This document shows, in pieces, positions 27,598-34,857 of a stretch of DNA of 64,000 nucleotides. Numbering within the stretch: the stretch's first letter is position 1; each line of letters begins with the position of its first letter. This DNA comes from Novosphingobium chloroacetimidivorans. GTDB taxonomy: Bacteria; Pseudomonadota; Alphaproteobacteria; Sphingomonadales; Sphingomonadaceae. The translations under genes and the position numbers were made by a program. The stretch spans positions 1 to 64,000 of the forward strand of contig NZ_JACHLR010000008.1 of assembly GCF_014204535.1 (NCBI RefSeq), read 5' to 3'. The notes under the pieces were generated by a model. The model had not been told where the DNA came from. It ran no database searches and saw only the letters and a list, made by a program, of their open reading frames with translations.

Positions 27598-29151
27598 TTA
27601 GCCAGTTGCGGCCATCTTTCGCTTGAAGGCACGCCACGTCATGGACCGACTGGAGGGATCGTCGATCATACCAGGCTTCAGGCGGTGGACTGCTTGATTA
27701 TGAGGCGAAGTCTTGACGAGTTCCGGATCCGAGTAGGCCTCGTCGGAAATGCGAGCGATCACGGCGATCCATCGATCGAGCGCCTCCTTGCCGTACATCT
27801 CGCCGGCTTCCGGCGTGAAAGGTTCGGGCAACAACCAGGGCTCGTGGCTCGCCCACAACGGATCGATCCCGAAGTCGGACATCCGGTTCTGTACGTCGTG
27901 GATGTCGACCCCCGTCTCCTCCTTCATCTGCTGGAACGAGTAACGCGTCATCTCCATCCTCGGCGTCGTGGCTTCGGGATGGGAGCGGGTCACGCCACGG
28001 ATGGCGAGCAGGCCTTTCTCCATGTAGTTGTTGGACAGGACCGAGATGTCGGATGCTTGCGCAATGCCTTCCGCGCCCATCGAGCGGGTCCATGCGTAGG
28101 CCTTCAGCACAACTTGAACATTGCCCAGGAACTCCCGGATCTTGCCGACGCTTTGGGGCCGGTCGGCGTCGAGGCGATAGCGGTCGCCATCGCGCACGAC
28201 CAAAGGTGACGGCAGGAACGGCGCCAGTTCGGAGGAGACCCCATAAGCGCCGGTCGCCGGGCCGCCGACGCCGCTCTTCGGCGCGCCGAAGGTCTTGTGC
28301 AGCATGAACATGCAGGCGTCGAAGCCGATCTCGCGAGCGCGCAACTTGGACATGGTGCCGTTGAAGTTGGCGGCGTCGTAGAAGGCCAGACCGCCCGCTT
28401 CGTGAACGATGCGCACCCATTCCTTCATGTCGGGATTGTAGACGCCCATGTCGTCAGGATTGTTGACCATGATTGCAGCGGTGCGGTTGGACACCACCGC
28501 TTTGAGCGCGTCGAGCGACGGGTAGCCGCTCTCATCGAGCATCAGGGTGATGACCTTGAACCCGGCCGCTGCGGCAGTTGCCGGATTGCAGGGGTGGGTC
28601 TGGATCGTCACGATGACTTCGTCGCGCTGTTCGAGCTCGCCCTTCGAAGCGTGATAGGCGCGTGTCACCGCGCAGTTCGTAAAGGCTGCCTCGGAGCCGC
28701 CGCCGGCCTGGAACACGAACTGGTCCATCCCCGACAGTTCGCGCAGCATCAGATCCATGTTGTGCACGATCTCGAGCGCGCCCTGCATGGTGTCTTCATG
28801 CTGCAGCGGATGGAGCTCCGTGATCTCGGGGCGCCAGGCCATCGCTTCGTTGATCTGGGGGTTGTACTTCATGGTGCAGGTGCCGAAGAGGCTTATGCCC
28901 ATCATGCCGAGCGTCTGCTGGGAGAGGCGCAGATAGTGGTAGAGAACTTCGGGTTCCGACAGCTCGGGCAGGGCCGGCCTGTCCTGCCTGCGCATGGCGA
29001 AGGGGATCAGGTCCGACGCGTCGCCGACATGCTGCCGGATCTCGGGTTCCACTGCCGCGAAGAGCACGCCGCGGCGACCGGGATACCCCATGTCAAGGAT
29101 CACGGGCTCGTTCCAGACGGGTGCCTGGTATTGCTTGAGTTCGACGCTCAT
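27598..29151 (-). CDS. gcvPB: GcvPB-like glycine decarboxylase subunit 2 (PLP-dependent)
   Basis: A 517-residue PLP enzyme of the split P-protein type. SLFGTCTMKYNPQINE, QAGGGSEAAFTNCAV, QTHPCNPATAAAAGFKV, MVNNPDDMGVYNPDM and MLHKTFGAPKSG (Lys for the PLP Schiff base) match the active subunit. It overlaps gcvPA by 4 bp. In the glycine cleavage system this subunit decarboxylates glycine onto lipoyl-GcvH, but no gcvH or gcvT is nearby and the partner subunit is divergent. The true substrate may therefore differ. Confidence 0.82.
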   Translation of the reverse strand: MSVELKQYQAPVWNEPVILDMGYPGRRGVLFAAVEPEIRQHVGDASDLIPFAMRRQDRPALPELSEPEVLYHYLRLSQQTLGMMGISLFGTCTMKYNPQINEAMAWRPEITELHPLQHEDTMQGALEIVHNMDLMLRELSGMDQFVFQAGGGSEAAFTNCAVTRAYHASKGELEQRDEVIVTIQTHPCNPATAAAAGFKVITLMLDESGYPSLDALKAVVSNRTAAIMVNNPDDMGVYNPDMKEWVRIVHEAGGLAFYDAANFNGTMSKLRAREIGFDACMFMLHKTFGAPKSGVGGPATGAYGVSSELAPFLPSPLVVRDGDRYRLDADRPQSVGKIREFLGNVQVVLKAYAWTRSMGAEGIAQASDISVLSNNYMEKGLLAIRGVTRSHPEATTPRMEMTRYSFQQMKEETGVDIHDVQNRMSDFGIDPLWASHEPWLLPEPFTPEAGEMYGKEALDRWIAVIARISDEAYSDPELVKTSPHNQAVHRLKPGMIDDPSSRSMTWRAFKRKMAATG

Positions 29152-30551
29152 CGTGCGATCACCTTCTGAACGGCGCCGACCAGGCGCTCGATATCGGCAT
29201 GGGTGTGGACCTCGGTGACGCAGTAGAGTGCGCTCTGGCCGAGTTCCGGGAAGTCGGAGGAAAGGTCGTGGCCGCCGAAGATGCCTTCGGCGCGCAGCGC
29301 GTCATTGATCTCGGAGACGCTCTTTTTGGTGTCGTCGAAGTTGACGACGAACTCCTTGAAGAAGCCCGAGGGGAAGGAGATCCGGACGCCTTCGAGATCG
29401 CCGAGGCGACTCGCGGCATGGTGGGCGCGCTGCAGGATGATCTCGCCGATCTCGACGAAACCCTGCGGCCCCATCGTCGCCATGTAGGCGGTCGCGGCGA
29501 CCGCCCACATATAGACGGAGTGACCGATCCAGTCCTTGCCGTTTTCGCGTTGATCGTAGGATGACTGCTCGAGCAAGGCGCGCCCGAACCCGTACTCGCC
29601 CGGCTTGATGGTCTCGGCGATATTGATGAACAGCGTCGGATACTCCGCGGCGTAGCGAGGTTCGTCGCGCGTCGCGATGAATCCGCCGACCCCGCCGCCG
29701 GCATGGAGGTGGATGCCGAGGGGCTGAATGGTGCCGACGACTATGTCGGCGCCGTAGGCCGAAGGCGCGGACAGCACGCCCAGAGAGATCGGGTCGACCC
29801 CCACGATGGTCTGTGCACCGGCCACGCGGGCGATGGCGGCGATCTCGGCGGCCTGATGCTCGATCACGCCAAGGTAGCACGGCACTTCGAAATAGACGGC
29901 TGCTGTCTGCTGGCCGAGCGCGGCCCGCAGATCGTCTAGATCGATCAGCCCAGTCGCTGGATCGTAGTCTACGAGCCGTATCGCTATGTGGTTCGCCATC
30001 TCCGGCGGTTCGCAATAGTTGCGGATGATCGACAGCCGCTCCGGGTCGATCGCGCGAACGACCGCCACTTCGTTACGGCCGGTAAGCCGAGCTGCCATTC
30101 GAAGGGCGTGGCCGGCGGCGGTGCCCCAACTACGCACGGGCATGCCGACCAGATCGAGGTTCAGCAACTCGCCAAGCTGGCTGCAGAACTCGAACCATGC
30201 CTGGTAGAGACCATGGTCGGAACTGGGCTCGCCATAAATGGAGGTAAGCCATTCGTTGCGGCGGACGATCTCGTCCACCGCCGCCGGAACGTGATGCTGC
30301 CAGATGCCAGCGCCAAGGAAGCTTAGGTTGTCCTCGGTAGTGCTGTTCTTCGAAAGGATATCGAGGAGGTGCCGGCGCAGTTCCCGCTCGCTTAAAGCTG
30401 GAGGAAGGTGGAGCGGGCGCGATAGACGGTGGTCCTCGGGGATCTGGACAAACAGTTCCTCGACGGTGGCAACCCCTATTGAATCCAGCATCTCCTGCTG
30501 AATCGCGGGGACCGAATTGGCCATATAGGGGTGGGCTGAAACGTCTCGCAT
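29148..30551 (-). CDS. gcvPA: GcvPA-like glycine decarboxylase subunit 1, divergent
   Basis: A 467-residue PLP-fold protein: HPYMANSVPAIQQEMLDSIG, FLGAGIWQHHVPAAVDEI, then PVRSWGTAAGHALRMAARLT and GGGVGGFIATRDEPRY. These fit the A subunit of split glycine decarboxylase. The block that normally reads REKATSNICTNQ is replaced by YDQRENGKDWIGHSVYMW, so the protein is clearly diverged from the housekeeping form. AAGGAG lies 8 bp before the ATG at 30551. It is 27 bp after the kinase-like gene and overlaps gcvPB (ATGA). Confidence 0.8.
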   Translation of the reverse strand: MRDVSAHPYMANSVPAIQQEMLDSIGVATVEELFVQIPEDHRLSRPLHLPPALSERELRRHLLDILSKNSTTEDNLSFLGAGIWQHHVPAAVDEIVRRNEWLTSIYGEPSSDHGLYQAWFEFCSQLGELLNLDLVGMPVRSWGTAAGHALRMAARLTGRNEVAVVRAIDPERLSIIRNYCEPPEMANHIAIRLVDYDPATGLIDLDDLRAALGQQTAAVYFEVPCYLGVIEHQAAEIAAIARVAGAQTIVGVDPISLGVLSAPSAYGADIVVGTIQPLGIHLHAGGGVGGFIATRDEPRYAAEYPTLFINIAETIKPGEYGFGRALLEQSSYDQRENGKDWIGHSVYMWAVAATAYMATMGPQGFVEIGEIILQRAHHAASRLGDLEGVRISFPSGFFKEFVVNFDDTKKSVSEINDALRAEGIFGGHDLSSDFPELGQSALYCVTEVHTHADIERLVGAVQKVIAR

Positions 30552-30578
30552 GGACGAAGCTCCTTCATGAGGGATTGG

Positions 30579-31700
30579 TCAGGCTTGAACTCGAACGAGC
30601 GTGGTGCGGCCGGGGCCGGTGAGAACGGGAAGGTGGCCCGCAAGCATCGCGTCCATCTCCGGATCGCCGGTGTCGACCTGCAGTGCGCCGGTGGACAAGG
30701 CGATCAACTTCTGGACGGTCGAGATCACCTGGATTCGATGCCTCCCGACGCGCCTGATCACTTCCGCGCTGATTTGCTGATTGCCGCGTCCAAACAGGCT
30801 GCCCTGGCCACCGAGCACCCCGACGATGATCTCGGTCTCGCGCCCTTCCATCGCGCGCAGCAGCGCCTGCTCGTCGAGGTCGAGGCCGATCGACTCGCCG
30901 TTCAGGACGGCATCGACGCCGAGCAGTGTCGAGGGGATGCCCAGCGCGTCCGCGACGCGACGCGTGGTGGTGCCCGGACCCAGGATGTAGAGATGGTCGG
31001 GCCGCATTTGCGCTGCCACTTGCCGGGCCACCGCGTCGAGTGATTCAGTCTCGCCAGGCACGGAGCCGGCCTTGGCATTCTGAACGAGGCGGCGCTCATA
31101 TGGGCTGCGCGCATGGCCATGGAGATGCGCCGATACCCGGCCGGCTCGGATCGCGTCCTCGTCGAGGTCCATCACCTCTGCGTCGCGCAGTCGCGCGCTT
31201 GGGTGGCGGGCAAGGAACAGTGCCGCGAGATGCCCGGCATTGGCCGGCGTCGTGCCGAACACCGCGGAGTGCATCTTCACGCCTGCCGGTACGCCAAGTA
31301 GCGGCACGCGATCACTGGTTGCGCTGAGCACATCACGCGCGGTGCCATCGCCGCCGACGAACAGGATCAGGCTGACACCACGATCTGCCATTGTCGCTGC
31401 GGCACTGGCGGTGTCGGTCGCGCTTGTCTGTTCCTGATCCGCGTGGTGGATCACCGTGACATCGAGCCCGGTAGCGCGCGCCGCTGCTTCGCCCATTTCA
31501 CCTGCGGCAGTCAGGATGCGCAGTCCTGATATCTCCCTTAGGCGCGCCAGCGCTGCAAGCGCGCGATCCTGTGCTGCGGGTCTCGCACAGCGGCGTCGTG
31601 CTTCTTGAAGGATGTTGAGTCCATCCGTACCCTTCAGGCCAACTCGCCCGCCCATCCCTGCGACTGGGTTGATAATAAGACCAAGCTCGGGCCCAGACAT
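30579..31700 (-). CDS. AcoX/ATP-NAD-kinase-like protein
   Basis: About 373 residues: GLIINPVAGMGGRVGLKGTDG, SLILFVGGDGTARDVL (the GGDG motif of NAD/diacylglycerol-type kinases), VPAGVKMHSAVFGTTPANAG and YILGPGTTTRRVADALG. This is the ATP-NAD/AcoX kinase family, whose members often sit beside catabolic operons and have no settled substrate. The ATG at 31700 overlaps the stop of a 22-codon leader frame (TGATG); a GTG 4 codons earlier is the alternative. It is first in the operon with gcvPA, gcvPB and the DUF1330 gene. Confidence 0.82.
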   Translation of the reverse strand: MSGPELGLIINPVAGMGGRVGLKGTDGLNILQEARRRCARPAAQDRALAALARLREISGLRILTAAGEMGEAAARATGLDVTVIHHADQEQTSATDTASAAATMADRGVSLILFVGGDGTARDVLSATSDRVPLLGVPAGVKMHSAVFGTTPANAGHLAALFLARHPSARLRDAEVMDLDEDAIRAGRVSAHLHGHARSPYERRLVQNAKAGSVPGETESLDAVARQVAAQMRPDHLYILGPGTTTRRVADALGIPSTLLGVDAVLNGESIGLDLDEQALLRAMEGRETEIIVGVLGGQGSLFGRGNQQISAEVIRRVGRHRIQVISTVQKLIALSTGALQVDTGDPEMDAMLAGHLPVLTGPGRTTLVRVQA

Positions 31701-31768
31701 CAGAGATGACACCGGCGAGGTTGGCTAGAGGATCGACCGAGATCAGCCCCTTGATGATATGCTGACAT
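31700..31768 (-). other. Short leader frame, apparently a truncated DUF1330 start
   Basis: The ATG at 31768 is preceded by AGCAAGGACTAGTTGCC, which is nearly the same as the leader of the DUF1330 gene. The first codons (MSAY) resemble MPAY of that gene. The frame then diverges and stops after 22 codons, with TGA overlapping the kinase ATG by one base. It looks like a residue of a duplicated gene now giving translational coupling to the kinase. Confidence 0.45.
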
Positions 31769-31960
31769 GGCAACTAGTCCTTGCTGGGGGTTTTCAGTCG
31801 GACAGGAACCGTCCTTTTGTAGTTGACGCAGGCCGATGGCAGGCACTAGTCGGCCAAAGCGTTCCAAAGCGTCGCAGAATTAGCAACGCGGTGTCGCGCC
31901 GACCCGGCGGTTGATCTGCTCGTCGATGAGCGGGTCGTGTCGGGCATCCGGGTGCGTCGT

Positions 31961-32105
31961 TCAGAAGCCCTCGACGACGATCTTGCCTCGCGCCTTGCCG
32001 CTCTCGAGCAGAGAGTGAATGTGCTTGAGAACGGCGGCATTGATCGGCGACAGGCGCTCGGTCAGCGTGGTGCGCAGCTTGCCCGCATGGAACGACTTCG
32101 CTTCC
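31961..32105 (-). pseudogene. Zinc-type alcohol dehydrogenase/quinone reductase, C-terminal remnant
   Basis: Reading towards 31961, the text is LRTTLTERLSPINAAVLKHI, then LLESGKARGKIVVEGF and stop. This is the standard C-terminal end of zinc-binding alcohol dehydrogenase-like NADPH:quinone reductases. No upstream body of the gene remains before the next gene at 32220. It is a leftover fragment, possibly of a paralogue of that neighbour. Confidence 0.65.
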
Positions 32106-32219
32106 GATCTCGTCGAGAACATCGGTGACGGGTCGCCGGCTGAACTTCATCTCTCGTTCCTTGGTTGTGGATGGCCGGGGTAGGGGGGCGGCCGTCCACG
32201 CGACGTCTCAGGCGGCGAG

Positions 32220-33125
32220 TTAGGCGCCCGCCTCACCTGACACGTCGATCACGACCTTACCGCGCAGGCCTCGCGCCGAGCCGTTTTCCAGCAGCTCGTG
32301 CGCTTCGCCCATGCGCGCGAGCGGCAGGGTGGCGCCGATCACGGGCTTGACCAGGCCGCGCTCGACAAGGTCAGTGAGCGCGTCGAGCTTGCCGCGGTTC
32401 TGGCGAGTGAACACGAAGTGATAAGCCGCGTTCTTGCCCCAAGCCTCGATCAGGTTCTGCGGCTGCGCGATATCGACCAGGCTGACCACCCGCCCGGCAT
32501 CGGCCAGGGCAAGCGGGCTCTGCGTGAGCGTGTCGCCGCCGATCGTATCGAAGATGACGTTCACGCCCGCACCGTCGGTCACCCGGGCAACCGCTTCCAC
32601 ATAGTCTTCCGCGGTAAAGTCGATCGCCTCGTCCGCGCCGAGCGAACCGCCAGCGCCGCCGTGTATCAGGATCGTCTCCCCGGCCTGCAGTTGCGCGCGC
32701 TGGACGAACGCTTCCCAGACCGTGCCGCCGACCAGCGTCAGGCTCGCCGCCTCGAGGTGTGTGAGATTCCTGGGCTTGCGGCCGACCAATTCAACATCGG
32801 CGACATGCTGCTCGGCATAAGAGCCCGCCTCACCGAAGATCTTTGGTGTGTAATAGACTTCATCGCCCACCGCGAACTCGTGAACGTCCGAGCCAAGCTC
32901 TTCGATGACGCCCGAGATGTCATGGCCGATGATCGCGGGCAACGGGACATAGTTTGTATAGTCGCCGCGGCGGATCTGGTAATCGAGCGGATTGACGGCG
33001 GTTGCGTGCACTCGCACCCGCACTTGGCGCGGGCCGACTTCAGGCACGGCGACATCGCGGAGCTCGAACGAGTGAGGGCCGCCAAAGCGGGTGAGGACAG
33101 CTGCCTTCATGGTCTTGGCCACCAC
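32220..33125 (-). CDS. NADP-dependent quinone oxidoreductase-like protein with in-frame deletion
   Basis: An MDR-family protein: [48 protein letters not shown], then [12 protein letters not shown]. Here a normal protein would continue V-G-x-x-A-V-Q-L-A-K and about 30 more residues; instead it jumps directly to [20 protein letters not shown]. The core of the nucleotide-binding Rossmann loop is therefore missing in frame, leaving 301 residues. The rest ([23 protein letters not shown]) is normal. The GTG at 33125 has AAAGGA upstream. It is likely inactive despite the open frame. Confidence 0.75.
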   Translation of the reverse strand: MVAKTMKAAVLTRFGGPHSFELRDVAVPEVGPRQVRVRVHATAVNPLDYQIRRGDYTNYVPLPAIIGHDISGVIEELGSDVHEFAVGDEVYYTPKIFGEAGSYAEQHVADVELVGRKPRNLTHLEAASLTLVGGTVWEAFVQRAQLQAGETILIHGGAGGSLGADEAIDFTAEDYVEAVARVTDGAGVNVIFDTIGGDTLTQSPLALADAGRVVSLVDIAQPQNLIEAWGKNAAYHFVFTRQNRGKLDALTDLVERGLVKPVIGATLPLARMGEAHELLENGSARGLRGKVVIDVSGEAGA

Positions 33126-33356
33126 GAAATCCTTTCGAGTAGATGTTGCCGGGCTTCATGGCCCGGGAATCATTCTGGATGTCGCCTATTTGCGTTAGTC
33201 GGGATGCTCCCGGTAGTCGGTCTGATTCAGGATCAGTTTCAATAAAACTTTGAAAGCGACGCGATGGACGTGAACGGCCCCGCGTGCGCGACTTGTCTCG
33301 CGGTCGTTTGCCCTTTGTTGCGGACCATCACTCCGCCTTGTAGCAGTATCACTACC

Positions 33357-33878
33357 GTGATTGTCGAACCGCCCCGAGCCGGCCTGGAAGCCGCCTTCCT
33401 TGATAACCGGGACAAGCTGCTGCGGTTCTTGCGTGCACGTGGGGCAGGGGATAGCGCCGAAGATCTGGTTCAGGAGGTCTGGCTTAAGATCGCCGCTGGT
33501 CCGCCGGGACCCGTAGCCGCGCCGCTTTCCTATCTTTTTCGCACCGCAGACCTGCTGATGATCGACCGCTTTCGCTCGTCCCGTCAGTCTGGCGTGCGCG
33601 ATCGGGATTGGGGTGAGTTGAACGCTGGCGACCCGCCGGGGGTCGCCAACGAGCCCTCGGCCGAGCGCTCGATCGCCGCCGCGCAGGAGGCAGCAAGCGT
33701 GCTGGCCATGCTCGAACGACTTGGCCCGCGCGTTGCCGCGATCTTCCGCCGTCATCGCATCGAAGGCGAGGCTCAGAAAGTCGTTGCAGAGAAGCTGGGC
33801 ATCAGCGTCAGCACGGTCGAGGCAGACCTTCGCACGGCCTATCGCGCCTTGGCGGAGTGGAAGGACAAGTCAGGATGA
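33357..33878 (+). CDS. ECF RNA polymerase sigma factor (FecI type)
   Basis: About 173 residues from the GTG at 33357, the normal size; the frame is open further up to 33264. Region 2 reads LLRFLRARGAGDSAEDLVQEVWLKI and YLFRTADLLMIDRFRSSR. Region 4 reads RLGPRVAAIFRRHRIEG, then KVVAEKLGISVSTVEADL (the helix-turn-helix). It is followed by fecR-like and TonB-receptor genes, the classical cell-surface signalling trio, so it probably drives the receptor and autotransporter genes downstream. Confidence 0.88.
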   Translation: MIVEPPRAGLEAAFLDNRDKLLRFLRARGAGDSAEDLVQEVWLKIAAGPPGPVAAPLSYLFRTADLLMIDRFRSSRQSGVRDRDWGELNAGDPPGVANEPSAERSIAAAQEAASVLAMLERLGPRVAAIFRRHRIEGEAQKVVAEKLGISVSTVEADLRTAYRALAEWKDKSG

Positions 33879-33938
33879 GCCATTTCTCATCAAGGTTGAT
33901 GGCGCTCGTCTCCGTCTTCTGCGCAGAAGGAGCGCGCA

Positions 33939-34853
33939 ATGGCGAGTGACGAAGTCCGGGAACAGGCGCTGGCCTGGGCGGTGCGCGCGGGCGATCCCGC
34001 GTTCGCCGACTGGAACGGGTTCATGCTCTGGCTGGAGACCGACCCGGAACACGCGCGCGCCTATGACGAGGTCGCCGCCGGAGTAGTGGATGCGACAGAC
34101 CTGATCGCGGCGGCGGCGCCCGCGAATGACGACGTGGCGGAAGCGGTTCCAGGGCGCCGGCGTCCCTGGTTCTTGGGCGGCATCGCGGCACTCTTGGCGG
34201 TGGTCGCAGCAACCTGGGTTCTGCAAGCCGAGCGCCGGGACCTCTATACGATCGAGACGGCGACGGGCGAGACGCGCGTCGTCGCGCTCGACAGTGGCAC
34301 ACACGTCACGCTCGCCGGTGGTTCCGCGCTCGCGTTCGACCGCAAGGACACGCGTTTTGCCCGGCTCGACCATGGGCAGGCGCTGTTCACCGTGCGCCAT
34401 GACGCAGCACATCCGTTCCAGGTCGCCGTCGGAGACGAGCGGCTGGTGGACGTCGGTACCGTTTTCGATGTCCGGCACGATGGCAAGGAACTGATCGTCG
34501 CAGTCTCGGAAGGGGCGGTGCAGTTCAACCCTGGTGACGCCGACGTACGCATATCTGCCGGCGAGATGCTGCGTCACACGCAGGGTTCGGCCAATGCCGT
34601 GCTCTCGCGCGTCCCGGTCGAGCAAATCGGCGAATGGCGCGAGGGTCGCCTTACCTTCGAGACCGCATCGCTCGACGAGGTCGCCGCGCAGCTGAAGCGC
34701 GCGACCGGGATCGACTATGCCGCGCACGGCAGTGGCACGGTCTCAGGCTCGATCCTTACCGCCCCCTTGCGCAAGGATCCCGCCCAGCTAGGCCCGCTAC
34801 TAGGCGTGTCCGTCCGTGCCGAGGGTGGGCGCTGGGTGATCGGCGCGCGCTGA
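33939..34853 (+). CDS. FecR-family anti-sigma/signal transducer
   Basis: 304 residues. A short cytoplasmic part (residues 1-75, EQALAWAVRAGDPAFADWNGF, typical DUF4880) is followed by one membrane helix near 78-95 (FLGGIAALLAVVAATWVL). The periplasmic FecR domain contains TGETRVVALDSGTHVTL and VDVGTVFDVRHDG. A C-terminal domain near 225-304 (GRLTFETASLDEVAAQLKRA) contacts the receptor's STN domain in known systems. It lies between the sigma gene and the receptor gene. Confidence 0.9.
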   Translation: MASDEVREQALAWAVRAGDPAFADWNGFMLWLETDPEHARAYDEVAAGVVDATDLIAAAAPANDDVAEAVPGRRRPWFLGGIAALLAVVAATWVLQAERRDLYTIETATGETRVVALDSGTHVTLAGGSALAFDRKDTRFARLDHGQALFTVRHDAAHPFQVAVGDERLVDVGTVFDVRHDGKELIVAVSEGAVQFNPGDADVRISAGEMLRHTQGSANAVLSRVPVEQIGEWREGRLTFETASLDEVAAQLKRATGIDYAAHGSGTVSGSILTAPLRKDPAQLGPLLGVSVRAEGGRWVIGAR

Positions 34854-34857
34854 GCCA

